Shown here: positions 1 through 13,803 of the stretch, piece by piece
How positions within the stretch are numbered: the first letter of the stretch is position 1
How the letters are laid out: every line of letters begins with the position of its first letter
Source of the DNA: Pseudomonas anguilliseptica
GTDB taxonomy: Bacteria; Pseudomonadota; Gammaproteobacteria; Pseudomonadales; Pseudomonadaceae
Direction: 5' to 3'
NCBI RefSeq assembly: GCF_900105355.1
Contig: NZ_FNSC01000001.1
Location: 372,001 to 436,000 of the forward strand
DNA: 64,000 nucleotides
Notes under the pieces: generated by a model
What the model was told of the DNA's origin: nothing
What the model saw: the letters and a program-made list of their open reading frames with translations, nothing else
Database searches by the model: none
Translations under genes and position numbers: made by a program

Positions 1-2661
1 GTCGGAACGGTCGTGGTAAGCGAGGATATGGCCGTCGGCATTCAGGCCCTGGATCACTGCGAAGAAGGCCTTGAGGTCTTCGGCGTCATCCACATCCGGC
101 GCCTGGGTGCCGAGCTTGCCGTACACCTGAGTCAGGATCGAGGCGCCCATGCGGTTCTGCCCACGACCCAGGTCGATCAGGATCAGGTCGGTTTCGCCCT
201 TGTCCATGCGCAGCTGCGGGGTCAGGGTCTTGCGGATATCGCTGACCGGAGCAAAGCCGGTCACCACCAACGACAGCGGCGAGGTCACGCTCTTGTCCGC
301 GCCTTCGTCGCGCCATTGGGTTTTCATCGACATCGAGTCCTTGCCCACCGGAATGGTGATACCCAGCTCAGGGCACAGCTCCATGCCGACTGCTTTCACG
401 GTGCCGTACAGACGCGCGTCTTCGCCCGGATGGCCAGCAGCGGCCATCCAGTTGGCGGACAGCTTGATATCGGACATCTTCTCGATGCGCGATGCGGCCA
501 GGTTGGTCAGGGTCTCGCCAATCGCCATACGCCCGGATGCCGCAGCATCCAGCAGCGCCAGCGGCGTACGCTCGCCCATGGCCATGGCTTCACCGGTGTA
601 CACGTCGAAGCTAGTGGCAGTCACAGCGCAATCGGCCACCGGCACCTGCCACGGGCCAACCATCTGATCACGAGCTACCAGACCGGTAATGGTACGGTCG
701 CCGATGGTGATCAGAAAGCTCTTGCTGGCCACGACCGGGTGGTGCAGCACGCGGGTTACGGCTTCGTCGATGGCCAGGGTGCCGGCATCGAAATCATCGC
801 CCAGCTCAGCTTCGCGGGCGGCCGAACGGTGCATGCGCGGCGGCTTGCCGAGCAGCACTTCCAGCGGCATGTCCACCGGGGTGTTGGCGAAATGGCTGTC
901 AGTCACGGTCAGGTGGGCTTCTTCAGTGGCCTCACCGACCACGGCAAACGGGCAACGCTCGCGCTCACAGATGGCCTTGAACCGCTCGAAATCGACGGCG
1001 CTGACGGCCAGCACGTAACGCTCCTGGGACTCGTTGCTCCAGATCTCGTGCGGCGCCATGCCTGGCTCGTCATTCGGTACATTACGCAGCTCGAAACGGC
1101 CGCCACGGCCACCGTCGTTGACCAGCTCCGGGAAAGCGTTGGAAATACCGCCGGCGCCAACGTCATGAATAAAGGCGATGGGGTTGTTGTCACCCAGCTG
1201 CCAGCAACGGTCGATCACTTCCTGGCAACGGCGCTCCATTTCCGGGTTCTCGCGCTGCACCGAGGCGAAATCCAGGTCAGCCGAACTGGCACCGGTGGCG
1301 ACCGACGACGCGGCGCCACCACCCAGGCCGATCAGCATGGCTGGGCCGCCGAGCACGATCAGCTTGGCGCCGACGGTGATCTCGCCCTTCTGCACGTGAT
1401 CTGCACGGATGTTGCCCATACCGCCGGCGAGCATGATCGGCTTGTGGTAACCGCGCACTTCTTCGCCGCGCGGGGTCTGGATCGCCTGCTCGAAGGTACG
1501 GAAGTAGCCGGTCAGGGCCGGACGGCCGAATTCGTTGTTGAACGCCGCGCCACCCAGCGGGCCTTCAATCATGATGTCCAGCGCGGTAACAATGCGCTCG
1601 GGCTTGCCGTACGGCACTTCCCAGGGTTGCTCGAAACCAGGGATGTTCAGGTTGGATACGGTGAAACCAGTGAGGCCCGCTTTCGGCTTGGCACCGCGGC
1701 CGGTAGCACCTTCGTCGCGAATCTCGCCGCCGGAACCGGTGGACGCACCGGAGAACGGCGAGATAGCCGTCGGGTGGTTGTGGGTTTCCACCTTCATCAG
1801 GATATGCACGGGCTCCTGGGTCGCGCCGTACTGACGAGTCTCAGGGTCCGGGAAGAAACGACCAGCGACACTGCCGACGATCACCGAGGCGTTGTCCTTA
1901 TAAGCGGACAACACGCCTTCGTTGTGCATCTGGTAGGTGTTCTTGATCATGCCGAACAGGGATTTCTCTTGGCTCTCACCATCGATATCCCAGCTGGCAT
2001 TGAAGATCTTGTGTCGGCAGTGCTCGGAGTTGGCCTGGGCGAACATCATCAGTTCGATGTCGTGGGGGTTGCGCCCCAGACCGTTGAAGCTGGTCACCAG
2101 GTAATCGATTTCGTCTTCGGCCAGGGCCAGACCCAGCTCAACGTTGGCCTTTTCCAGCGCAGCACGACCAGCACCGAGGATGTCCACAGCAGTCAGCGGC
2201 TTGGGCTGAGCGTGGCTGAACAGCGCAGCGGCGCTTTCAAGGTTATCCAGCACCAGCTGGGTCATGCGGTCATGCAGTACGTCGGCAACCTGCTGCGCCT
2301 CGGCGACACTCAGCTCGCCGCTGACGTAGTACGCCAGGCCGCGCTCGATGCGCTGAATCTTCGCCAGGCCGCAATTGCGAGCAATGTCGCTGGCCTTGCT
2401 CGACCAGGGCGAGATGGTGCCAAAGCGCGGAATGGTCAGGAACAGGCGGCCTCTTGGCTCCTGCACCGGCACACTCGGGCCGTATTTCAGCAAACGGGCC
2501 AATACCTGCTCTTCGTCGGCACTTAGTACGCCGGTAACCTCGGCGAAATGCGCAAACTCAGCATACAAGCCGGTGACCGCAGGCACCTTGCTGGTCATTT
2601 GCTCAAGCAGTTTGCCGTGACGGAAAGCAGAAAGGGCGGGAGCGCCGCGCAGGATCAACAT
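1..2661 (-). CDS. purL: Phosphoribosylformylglycinamidine synthase PurL (3' end outside window)
   Basis: Converts FGAR, glutamine and ATP to FGAM in cytoplasmic purine synthesis. The minus strand encodes the first 887 residues, beginning [17 protein letters not shown]; the family is about 1,300 residues, so the C-terminal glutaminase domain lies beyond the left edge. Visible are the N-terminal domain, the catalytic histidine block [20 protein letters not shown] and the following glycine-rich ATP-binding repeats with no interruption. The start is the only ATG that fits the family N-terminus. It is divergent from mltF, with 164 bp between them. Long plus-strand frames inside are antisense shadows. 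Confidence 0.97.
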   Translation of the reverse strand, partial: MLILRGAPALSAFRHGKLLEQMTSKVPAVTGLYAEFAHFAEVTGVLSADEEQVLARLLKYGPSVPVQEPRGRLFLTIPRFGTISPWSSKASDIARNCGLAKIQRIERGLAYYVSGELSVAEAQQVADVLHDRMTQLVLDNLESAAALFSHAQPKPLTAVDILGAGRAALEKANVELGLALAEDEIDYLVTSFNGLGRNPHDIELMMFAQANSEHCRHKIFNASWDIDGESQEKSLFGMIKNTYQMHNEGVLSAYKDNASVIVGSVAGRFFPDPETRQYGATQEPVHILMKVETHNHPTAISPFSGASTGSGGEIRDEGATGRGAKPKAGLTGFTVSNLNIPGFEQPWEVPYGKPERIVTALDIMIEGPLGGAAFNNEFGRPALTGYFRTFEQAIQTPRGEEVRGYHKPIMLAGGMGNIRADHVQKGEITVGAKLIVLGGPAMLIGLGGGAASSVATGASSADLDFASVQRENPEMERRCQEVIDRCWQLGDNNPIAFIHDVGAGGISNAFPELVNDGGRGGRFELRNVPNDEPGMAPHEIWSNESQERYVLAVSAVDFERFKAICERERCPFAVVGEATEEAHLTVTDSHFANTPVDMPLEVLLGKPPRMHRSAAREAELGDDFDAGTLAIDEAVTRVLHHPVVASKSFLITIGDRTITGLVARDQMVGPWQVPVADCAVTATSFDVYTGEAMAMGERTPLALLDAAASGRMAIGETLTNLAASRIEKMSDIKLSANWMAAAGHPGEDARLYGTVKAVGMELCPELGITIPVGKDSMSMKTQWRDEGADKSVTSPLSLVVTGFAPVSDIRKTLTPQLRMDKGETDLILIDLGRGQNRMGASILTQVYGKLGTQAPDVDDAEDLKAFFAVIQGLNADGHILAYHDRSD

Positions 2662-2714
2662 CGGGGACAGCCTCTGGGAAGGGGTGTACTTTGAGGCCGT
2701 GCATTCTAGACTAA

Positions 2715-4286
<1,572 letters not shown>

Positions 4287-4287
4287 C

Positions 4288-4315
4288 AGAACCTGCTCAA
4301 AGGCTCGCGAGCTAG
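4288..4315. repeat. Left end of structured repeat, copy B (split by IS5 element)
   Basis: Starts AGAACCTGC one base after the mltF stop and continues to CGCGAGCTAG. The remainder resumes at 5508 beyond the IS. The outer end pairs with the right end of the copy (AGGTTCT at 5618-5624). The closing CTAG is duplicated on the far side of the IS. Confidence 0.85.
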
Positions 4316-5507
4316 GGAAACTCTGAATAAGACTTCCTGATTTTGGCAAAATGCCCGGACGCCACCCGCCGAGTTTTCCGATGAAGCAAATGACCTTCGC
4401 CGATGCCGAGTACGCCGGCAAACGCAAGCAGACCCGCAAAGAGTTGTTCCTGATCGAGATGGATCGGGTGGTGCCGTGGAAGGGTTTGATCGCACTGATC
4501 GAACCGTATTACCCCAAGGGTGAAGGCGGTCGGCCGGCCTATCCGCTGATGGCGATGCTACGTGTGCACCTGATGCAGAACTGGTTCGGCTACAGCGACC
4601 CGGCGATGGAAGAAGCGCTGTACGAGACCACTATCCTGCGGCAGTTCGCCGGGCTGAGTCTGGAACGTATCCCCGACGAAACCACCATCCTCAACTTCCG
4701 TCGTCTGCTGGAGAAACATGAGTTGGCTGCCGGCATCCTGGCCGTCATCAATGGCTATCTTGGCGACCGTGGCCTGTCGTTGCGCCAAGGCACCATCGTC
4801 GATGCCACGCTGATCAATGCGCCGAGTTCGACCAAGAACAAGGACGGCAAACGCGACCCAGAGATGCACCAGGCCAAGAAGGGCAACCAATACTACTTCG
4901 GCATGAAGGCGCACATTGGCGTGGATGACGAGTCGGGGCTGGTACACAGCGTGGTAGGCACGGCGGCCAACGTGGCGGATGTCACTCAGGTCGACAAGTT
5001 GCTGCACGGCGAGGAAAACGTGGTGTGCGCCGATGCGGGTTATACCGGCGTCGAAAAGCGCCCCGAACATGATGGGCGCGAGGTGATCTGGCAGGTTGCT
5101 GCCCGCCGCAGCACCTATAAGAAGCTGGGTAAGAGCAGCCCGCTGTACAAAGCCAAACGCAAGATCGAGAAGGCCAAGGCCCAGGTGCGCGCCAAGGTTG
5201 AGCACCCGTTCCGGGTGATCAAGCGTCAGTTCAGTTATGTAAAGACACGCTTCCGTGGCTTGGCCAAGAACACGGCGCAACTGGTGACGCTGTTCGCGCT
5301 GTCGAACCTGTGGATGGCACGCCGACATTTACTGACCAATGCAGGAGAGGTGCGCCTGTAATGCGGGAAATGGCTGCCGCGAGCTACTCGCGGCGGCTAA
5401 AAACACAGAAATGAATGGGTAATCTGATCGTTTTTGATCGATTTGCCGCTTTCAAAATCGGCGGGGGCTGAAGTCAGCCAGAAATACATGGCTACTTCAG
5501 ACCATCC
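4316..5507 (+). mobile_element. IS5-family insertion sequence
   Basis: About 1,192 bp, the normal IS5-subgroup size. The ends are imperfect inverted repeats: GGAAACTCTGAATAAG on the left and, reverse-complemented, GGATGGTCTGAAGTAG on the right. Both sides are flanked by CTAG (4312-4315 and 5508-5511), a 4-bp target duplication. Removing the IS and one CTAG restores the same CGAGCTAGAGC string seen in the intact repeat at 52362-52502, which confirms the boundaries. It carries one intact transposase gene, followed by a hairpin near 5370-5393. Confidence 0.92.
4381..5361 (+). CDS. IS5-family transposase (DDE)
   Basis: 326 residues, intact, beginning MKQMTFADAEYAGKRKQ. It has the IS5 N-terminal helix-turn-helix region and a DDE catalytic core, with Asp in IVDATLI, Asp in CADAGYTG and Glu in KVEHPFRVIK, followed by a basic RFRGLAKN stretch. 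An upstream in-frame ATG at 4351 would add ten residues, but family members start at MKQM. The protein should be active if expressed, since all catalytic motifs are present. Confidence 0.93.
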   Translation: MKQMTFADAEYAGKRKQTRKELFLIEMDRVVPWKGLIALIEPYYPKGEGGRPAYPLMAMLRVHLMQNWFGYSDPAMEEALYETTILRQFAGLSLERIPDETTILNFRRLLEKHELAAGILAVINGYLGDRGLSLRQGTIVDATLINAPSSTKNKDGKRDPEMHQAKKGNQYYFGMKAHIGVDDESGLVHSVVGTAANVADVTQVDKLLHGEENVVCADAGYTGVEKRPEHDGREVIWQVAARRSTYKKLGKSSPLYKAKRKIEKAKAQVRAKVEHPFRVIKRQFSYVKTRFRGLAKNTAQLVTLFALSNLWMARRHLLTNAGEVRL

Positions 5508-5624
5508 CTAGAGCTATGCAAGGCGAAAACAGGCGAGGACGCGGAGTGTACGAGCTGTACATGAGCATTCCGAGCCTGTTTTTAACGCAGCAGAGCCGAC
5601 GCGCGCAGACTTTGCGCAGGTTCT
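5508..5624. repeat. Right part of structured repeat, copy B
   Basis: Continues the copy interrupted by the IS5 element. It contains the conserved blocks CAAGGC, GCGAGGACGCGGAG, ATGAGCAT and TTTTTAACGC. Within the copy AAAACAGGC pairs with GCCTGTTTT, and TGTAC pairs with GTACA across a short loop. The terminal AGGTTCT pairs with AGAACCT at 4288. The last two bases are also the first two bases of the complement of the tadA stop codon, so the repeat exactly fills the mltF-tadA gap. Confidence 0.85.
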
Positions 5625-6105
5625 AGCGTTGCTCGCGCCGCGCTTTGAAGAATGCGCTAAGTACCGCCCCACACTCCTCCGCCAACACCCCGCCCTCAAT
5701 CAACACGCGGTGATTGAGAAACGCCTGGCCGAAGAACTGCCCACGACTGATCGCCACCCCGGCTTTGGGTTCAGTCGCGCCATATACCACGCGCTGCACC
5801 CGCGCATGCACAATCAGGCCAGCGCACATGCTGCACGGCTCCAAGGTGACATACAGGGTGCTGCCCGGCAGGCGGTAGTTATCCACGGCTTGCGCGGCGG
5901 CGCGAATCGCCACCATCTCGGCGTGGGCGCTGGGGTCATGGGTGGAGATCGGGCAGTTAAAGCCGCGCCCGACAATCTGGCCATCCTGCACCAGCACTGC
6001 GCCGACCGGCACCTCACCAAGGTCAGCGCCTTCGGCGGCCAGGGCCAGGGCCTCGTGCATAAAGTGCTGATCCTGGCTGCGATCAATGATCAGGGGTTGG
6101 CGCAC
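5623..6105 (-). CDS. tadA: tRNA-specific adenosine deaminase TadA
   Basis: Deaminates wobble A34 of tRNA-Arg(ACG) to inosine; essential in most bacteria. The protein has 160 residues, with zinc and catalytic motifs HAE at 61-63 and PCSMC at 90-94, and the general-acid Glu63. The start chosen is GTG at 6105, three bases after the cumA stop; it gives VRQPLIIDRSQDQHFM, the N-terminus usual in Pseudomonas. A longer frame to 6177 would run into cumA, and the ATG at 6060 would remove the conserved IIDRS segment. It is co-directional with cumA and probably co-transcribed. Confidence 0.94.
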   Translation of the reverse strand: MRQPLIIDRSQDQHFMHEALALAAEGADLGEVPVGAVLVQDGQIVGRGFNCPISTHDPSAHAEMVAIRAAAQAVDNYRLPGSTLYVTLEPCSMCAGLIVHARVQRVVYGATEPKAGVAISRGQFFGQAFLNHRVLIEGGVLAEECGAVLSAFFKARREQR

Positions 6106-6107
6106 GC

Positions 6108-7475
6108 TTAAACGACCTCGACTGATGCCATCAGACCGGTTTCCATATGGTCGATCACATGACAGTGGAACATCCACACCCCGGGATTATCGGCGACCAG
6201 CGCGACGCGTGCGCGCTCATTTTTGCCCAGCAGGTAGGTGTCGGTGAAATACGGAATGATCACCTTGCGATCCGAAGCCAGCACCTTGAAGGTCATGCCA
6301 TGCAGGTGGATCGGGTGCTGATACTGGCTGAGGTTGCGCAGCTCGAAGATATAGCTCTTGCCCAACTGCAGGCGAGCAATCGGCCGGTCGGCGCAGGTCT
6401 TGTCATTGATATCCCAGGCCTGACCATTGATCTGCCAGAAGCTGTGCGCCGCGCCCTGGTCCAGGCCGACCGATACCGCACCGGCCCACTCGAAGTTGAA
6501 TTTGACGGTTTGCGCATTAACCAGATCAGGCTCGGCCACCGGATTGGCCGGCAACGCTGGCGGCCACTCACCCGCCCCCTCAACATTTGGCTGCGCGCGC
6601 AGGGTCGCCAAACGCAATGGGCCGTTACGCAGCGACAGTTCTATACCCGCCGCTGGCACCCTCAACCCCAACTCGATACGCATGCCCGGTCCCAGCCAGT
6701 ACTCCTTGCCCAGCGGCCGTGGCTCGACTGGGTTGCCATCCAACGCATAAATGCGCGCATCCGCGCCGGGCAGATTAAGGCGATAGGTCAGGGTGTTATC
6801 CAGATTGATCAGGCGCAGACGCACCACCTGCCCGGCAGGCAGATCCAGGGTCGGCGCATGTTTGCCATTGACCGTACTCAGACGCCCAGGCGTACCACCG
6901 CGAGCCGCTTCGCGTGGCACACTGAAGTTGGTAAAGGCACCCTGCTCATCGATATGCCAGCTCTTCAAGTTCAGCGCGTGGTCATGGCGAAAGCCCGTCG
7001 GCTCGCGCTCTTCGACGATCAGCGCGCCAACCAACCCGCGCCCCAGCTGCTCACCGCTGGCGACATGCGGGTGGTACCAGAAGCTGCCGGCATCAGGGGT
7101 GATGAAGTTGTAGTCGAAGTACTCACCCGGTAGCACCGGCGCCTGCGACACATAAGGCACGCCGTCCATCTCCAGCGGCAGACGGATACCGTGCCAGTGA
7201 ATAGTGGTCGGCACGTCCAGCTTGTTAATAAAGCGCACACGCAAGCGCTCGCCCTGACGACAGCGCAACTCCACACCAGGCGCCTGACCACCATACGCCC
7301 AGGCCGGCGTGCGATACCCCGGCACCAGCTCGATATCCAGCGGCGCGGCGATCAGCTCATAGTCGTGGGTCGCCACATTTTCCGGGCGCCCCAGCCAGTA
7401 GCGCACGCCCCCTCCCATACCGATGACACCTAGACCGGCCAAACTGGCGAGGACCTGCCTGCGCGTTAACTTCAT
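6108..7475 (-). CDS. cumA: CumA-like multicopper oxidase
   Basis: 455 residues with a twin-arginine export signal (KLTRRQVLASLAG), so it is folded in the cytoplasm and exported. Three cupredoxin domains carry the four copper motifs: HWHG at 93-96, HPH at 135-137, HPIHLHG, and HCHVIDHMETGL from residue 437. The type-1 copper axial position is Leu448 rather than Met, which usually means a higher redox potential. The family includes P. putida CumA, first linked to Mn(II) oxidation, and the gene sits next to tadA as in that genus. The true substrate is not shown by the sequence. The start is the ATG before the Tat motif; an upstream in-frame extension to 7583 has no signal character. Confidence 0.85.
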   Translation of the reverse strand: MKLTRRQVLASLAGLGVIGMGGGVRYWLGRPENVATHDYELIAAPLDIELVPGYRTPAWAYGGQAPGVELRCRQGERLRVRFINKLDVPTTIHWHGIRLPLEMDGVPYVSQAPVLPGEYFDYNFITPDAGSFWYHPHVASGEQLGRGLVGALIVEEREPTGFRHDHALNLKSWHIDEQGAFTNFSVPREAARGGTPGRLSTVNGKHAPTLDLPAGQVVRLRLINLDNTLTYRLNLPGADARIYALDGNPVEPRPLGKEYWLGPGMRIELGLRVPAAGIELSLRNGPLRLATLRAQPNVEGAGEWPPALPANPVAEPDLVNAQTVKFNFEWAGAVSVGLDQGAAHSFWQINGQAWDINDKTCADRPIARLQLGKSYIFELRNLSQYQHPIHLHGMTFKVLASDRKVIIPYFTDTYLLGKNERARVALVADNPGVWMFHCHVIDHMETGLMASVEVV

Positions 7476-7613
7476 CAACCACCTATGTTCAGCCTGCAGA
7501 GCCCGCACGCAACCTAAGCCCCAACAAACTGGCCAGGGGCTAAACGAGAGAGAGTCGCATTCTATGCGGTAGGCCTGGGCCAAGTCGAACGCCTGGTCGT
7601 CGCAGTCAACTGC

Positions 7614-8375
7614 TCAGGCCGCAGCGCGAATACCTTGCAGCAGCGCCCCCAGCAGCAGTAACACGCCACTCAAGCGGCGCCAGCCGTCGCCCAAGGGTAG
7701 CCACTTCTCAGCCAATACCAACAGGGCCAGCAGCGCCATCCCCCACAGGCTCATGGCACCGACCACCAACAGGAGCAGCATTAGCGCCCAGCAGCATCCC
7801 AAGCAATAAAGACCATGATGCAGGCCAAGGTAGCAGGCACCCGACAACCCCGGCCGCACATGGCGCTGGAGAAAACCCAGCGGGCTCTGACAATGTTGCA
7901 GACAAGCCGCCTTTGTCTGGCTCAGCTGGTACAACCCGGCCAACAACAGCGTCAGCGATCCGAGCCATGGCGGTAGGCGCAACACCATGGGGTCAAGCCA
8001 ACCGAGTTGCTCGCCCACCCCCTGCAGCACCGTCATCAGCAGCGCAAACAAGCTCCACAACAACACATAGACAGCGGTAAACAGCAGCAACTTTGCCAAT
8101 CGCTGACGATCACGCTGCAGGCAACGACGATAGAGCAAGAAGACTGGCAGAGCGGCCGGCAGCATCATGGCCTGCATCATCACGACCCACATCAGCAGGG
8201 CAAAAAGCCCCGCGGGTGCCAACCAGTCAGTGAGCGGCATCTGCATCTCACCCATGGCAGCCATCACCGCCGCCTGCTCAACCTGCCACCACCAGGCTGC
8301 TGCACTCAGCAACAAAATGCAGCTACTGAAGAGCAGCGCGCCGCGATCGACTGGCCTAGCCGCGAATGATGCCAT
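7614..8375 (-). CDS. DUF2182 integral membrane protein
   Basis: 253 residues from the ATG at 8375 (MASFAARPVDRGALL). Roughly six or seven hydrophobic segments can be seen. It contains MWVVMMQAMMLPAALPVF, a methionine-rich helix, and Cys/His clusters (CLQHCQ, LHHGLYCLGCC) that led the family to be called a predicted metal-binding membrane protein. It overlaps the upstream DUF1326 reading frame by 20 bp, so the two are translationally linked, and the two families often occur side by side. No biochemical role is established. It lies between cumA and guaA on the same strand. Confidence 0.85.
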   Translation of the reverse strand: MASFAARPVDRGALLFSSCILLLSAAAWWWQVEQAAVMAAMGEMQMPLTDWLAPAGLFALLMWVVMMQAMMLPAALPVFLLYRRCLQRDRQRLAKLLLFTAVYVLLWSLFALLMTVLQGVGEQLGWLDPMVLRLPPWLGSLTLLLAGLYQLSQTKAACLQHCQSPLGFLQRHVRPGLSGACYLGLHHGLYCLGCCWALMLLLLVVGAMSLWGMALLALLVLAEKWLPLGDGWRRLSGVLLLLGALLQGIRAAA

Positions 8376-8993
8376 TGGGCCCGGTGTGCAGCTCGTAGAG
8401 CAGCGCATTCACCTCGCTGTAGTTCATCGCCACAGCCGCAGTGGTACTGAACGTGCCGCTGACGCAGTCGGCATCAGTAAACTGGAAACCATCTGGCAAG
8501 GCCATGCTCGCACGATGCACTGATCCATCCATGAGATTGCGAATTGGCACGGCCTTGGCGTCAATGGCACCCGGCACCTGGATACTCGCCGTCAGCGCCG
8601 TGCGATCAGTGAATACCTGTACGGGCACGAAGCGGGGTTCATGCATGGTTTCTACCGTGCTGGCAAAGATCGCAAAGAATGCCGTTGACTCCTGCTCCTG
8701 CCCGGAGAGGATGGTCAGTAGCGCGTGGCGCTGCGCGTCGTTTGCACGCTCATCGATAAAGGCCTGGCACTGACCGCGCCCCTCATGAATAGCTCCCGGC
8801 CAGGAAAAAGTGCAGGCCACATGCAGTCGTTTAACGACACATCTGCGAAGTGGCCTTGCTCGATACGGAAGCCAACTGCAGCCTCGCAGTTGCCATTGGT
8901 TGGCGGGGCATTGAATTGGCAGGGGCAGCCATAAGCGCAGTTACATAAATCAACACCGACGCCGTGCAGACGCCAGTCAACATGAGCAGTCAT
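8356..8993 (-). pseudogene. DUF1326 protein, frameshifted
   Basis: The N-terminal part (MTAHVDWRLHGVGVDLCNCAYGCPCQF) is in one frame and the rest (VACTFSWPGAIHEGRG to the stop) in another. The span is 638 bp, one base short of a 213-codon gene. The break is near 8826-8836, where LN-DCMW should read LN-G-LHVACTF; restoring one base joins the frames. The start at 8993 has GAGGAG six bases upstream. The Cys-rich CNCAYGCPC motif is typical of the family, of unknown function. The gene is linked by overlap to the DUF2182 gene. Either decay or a sequencing indel. Confidence 0.8.
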
Positions 8994-9120
8994 GGTCATC
9001 TCCTCACTGGGCAAGAATGCCACTCAATGAGATTAGACCGCACGACAAAGCCCCCGTAGAAGCAATCGATCCTTGAGCCCCTGCACTAATCGAGCAAACG
9101 CATAACCATAAGCGCAGATA

Positions 9121-9150
9121 CGCAAAGGGCAGCCTAAGCTGCCCTTTGCG
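9121..9150 (-). terminator. Terminator hairpin after guaA
   Basis: Perfect 13-bp inverted repeat CGCAAAGGGCAGC / GCTGCCCTTTGCG around a 4-base loop, eight bases past the guaA stop. No long U tract follows. Confidence 0.75.
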
Positions 9151-9158
9151 TTAGTCCA

Positions 9159-10739
9159 TTATTCCCACTCGATGGTCGCAGGCGGCTTGCTCGACACGTC
9201 GTAGGTGACGCGGGAGATGCCTTCGATTTCATTGATGATGCGGCCGCTGACGGTTTCCAGCAGTTCGTAAGGCAGGTGCGCCCAACGTGCGGTCATAAAG
9301 TCGATGGTTTCCACCGCGCGTAGGGCGACAACCCAGGCGTAACGACGGCCGTCGCCGACCACGCCCACCGACTTCACTGGCTGGAACACCACGAAGGCCT
9401 GGCTGACCTTGTGGTACCAGTCGGCCTTGCGCAGCTCTTCAATAAAGATATGGTCGGCACGACGCAGCAGGTCGGCGTATTCCTTCTTCACTTCGCCGAG
9501 GATGCGCACACCCAGGCCCGGACCCGGGAATGGGTGACGGTACACCATGTCGTACGGCAGGCCGAGCTCCAGACCCAGGCGACGCACTTCATCCTTGAAC
9601 AGTTCGCGCAGTGGCTCGACCAGTTTCAGGTTCATTTCTTCCGGCAGCCCCCCGACGTTGTGGTGCGACTTGATCACGTGGGCCTTGCCGCTTTTCGCGC
9701 CAGCCGACTCGATCACGTCCGGGTAGATGGTGCCCTGGGCGAGGAACTTGATGTTGTCCAGCTTGCAGGATTCGGCATCGAACACGTCGATAAAGGTGCG
9801 ACCGATGATCTTGCGCTTCTTTTCCGGATCGGCTTCGCCGGCCAGATTGCCGAGGAACTGCTCTTCGGCGTTGGCACGGATCACCTTGACGCCCATGTTC
9901 TCGGCGAACATGGCCATCACCTGCTCGCCTTCGTGCAGACGCAGCAGGCCGTTGTCGACAAATACGCAGGTCAGCTGATCGCCAATAGCCTTGTGCAACA
10001 GCGCCGCAACCACCGAGGAATCCACACCGCCGGACAGACCGAGCAGTACGTTGGCGCTGCCAACCTGGGCGCGCACGTTGGCGATGGCGTCTTCAACGAT
10101 GTTGGAGGCAGTCCACAGCGCTTCGCAGCCGCAGATTTCCAGAATGAAACGCGAGAGGATGCGACCGCCCTGTTTGGTGTGGGTCACTTCCGGGTGGAAC
10201 TGCACGCCGTAGTAGCCGCGGCTGTCGTCGGCCATGGCGGCGATCGGGCAGCTCGGGGTGCTGGCGAGAATATGGAAGCCGGCCGGCATGGCGGTGACTT
10301 TGTCGCCGTGGCTCATCCACACATCGAGGCCGAACACGCCGTCGTCATCGACGTGGTCTTCGATGCCATTGAGCAGGCGGGCTTTGCCGACGATATCCAC
10401 GCGGGCGTAACCGAACTCACGCAACTCAGAACCTTCAACCTTGCCACCCAGCTGCTCGGCCATGGTCTGCATGCCGTAGCAGATGCCGAACACCGGCACG
10501 CCGAGGTCGAACACGGCTTTCGGCGCGCGTGGGCTGCCGGCTTCGTGCACCGACTCCGGGCCACCGGCGAGAATGATGCCGCGCGGGGCGAAGGCACGGA
10601 TATCCTCGTCGCTCATGTCGAACGGGTGCAACTCGCAATACACGCCGATCTCGCGTACGCGGCGGGCGATCAGCTGGGTGTACTGGGAGCCGAAATCCAG
10701 AATCAGGATGCGGTGAGCGTGGATGTCTTGATGAGCCAT
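9159..10739 (-). CDS. guaA: GMP synthase (glutamine-hydrolysing)
   Basis: Converts XMP, glutamine and ATP to GMP in the cytoplasm. 526 residues, full length. The class I glutamine amidotransferase domain comes first, with nucleophile Cys87 in GICYGMQTM and a downstream FHPEVTHT histidine/glutamate. The ATP-pyrophosphatase domain follows (P-loop LSGGVDSSV), then the GMPS dimerisation domain ending [16 protein letters not shown]. It lies downstream of guaB on the same strand, as in most gammaproteobacteria, but here a 193-bp structured repeat separates the two genes. Confidence 0.98.
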   Translation of the reverse strand: MAHQDIHAHRILILDFGSQYTQLIARRVREIGVYCELHPFDMSDEDIRAFAPRGIILAGGPESVHEAGSPRAPKAVFDLGVPVFGICYGMQTMAEQLGGKVEGSELREFGYARVDIVGKARLLNGIEDHVDDDGVFGLDVWMSHGDKVTAMPAGFHILASTPSCPIAAMADDSRGYYGVQFHPEVTHTKQGGRILSRFILEICGCEALWTASNIVEDAIANVRAQVGSANVLLGLSGGVDSSVVAALLHKAIGDQLTCVFVDNGLLRLHEGEQVMAMFAENMGVKVIRANAEEQFLGNLAGEADPEKKRKIIGRTFIDVFDAESCKLDNIKFLAQGTIYPDVIESAGAKSGKAHVIKSHHNVGGLPEEMNLKLVEPLRELFKDEVRRLGLELGLPYDMVYRHPFPGPGLGVRILGEVKKEYADLLRRADHIFIEELRKADWYHKVSQAFVVFQPVKSVGVVGDGRRYAWVVALRAVETIDFMTARWAHLPYELLETVSGRIINEIEGISRVTYDVSSKPPATIEWE

Positions 10740-10826
10740 GGCCGTCTCTCGTAGCGGAATTCACAAATAACTCGGGGCTGCCCGTTTTTCTCAACAGCAA
10801 CAGCCCCGTGCTTTCCTAATTTTTCC

Positions 10827-11017
10827 AAAAATCGATTTGCCGTGTCGCGAGCGCAGGTCAGGCAAGGCAGCGCCCGATTCCTTCGGGCTCGCTGCATTCA
10901 CCCCATCCATGGGGATCGCGAAAAGAAGCGAGAAAGCGGAGTTGGCTGTAGCCAATGAGCATTTCGAGTTTCTTTTCAACGCAGCATGGCCAAGCGCAGC
11001 AGCGTCAAATCGATTTT

Positions 11018-11019
<2 letters not shown>
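10827..11019. repeat. Structured repeat, copy C (guaB-guaA intergenic)
   Basis: Ends are inverted: AAAAATCGATTTG at 10827 and CAAATCGATTTTT ending 11019, a sequence unrelated to the ends of copies A and B. Internally it keeps GCGAG, CAAGGC, AAGCGGAG, ATGAGCAT and CAACGCAGCA. The inner hairpin is TTGGC-TGTA-GCCAA, and a middle stem pairs GAAAAGAA with TTTCTTTTC. About 50 extra bases after CAAGGC hold two hairpins of their own (CGCCCGA/TCGGGC and CCCCAT/ATGGGG). The last bases overlap the guaB stop codon. Confidence 0.8.
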
Positions 11020-13754
<2,735 letters not shown>

Positions 13755-13803
13755 TAGGCGCGCTGATCGTTGAGAGGCGCGTCGACAACGTCGCCGAACT
13801 GAC

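Noticed and set aside
13..2526. 837-codon open frame on the plus strand
   Set aside because: Antisense to purL, which is full of conserved motifs. The GC-rich codon pattern keeps the opposite strand open.
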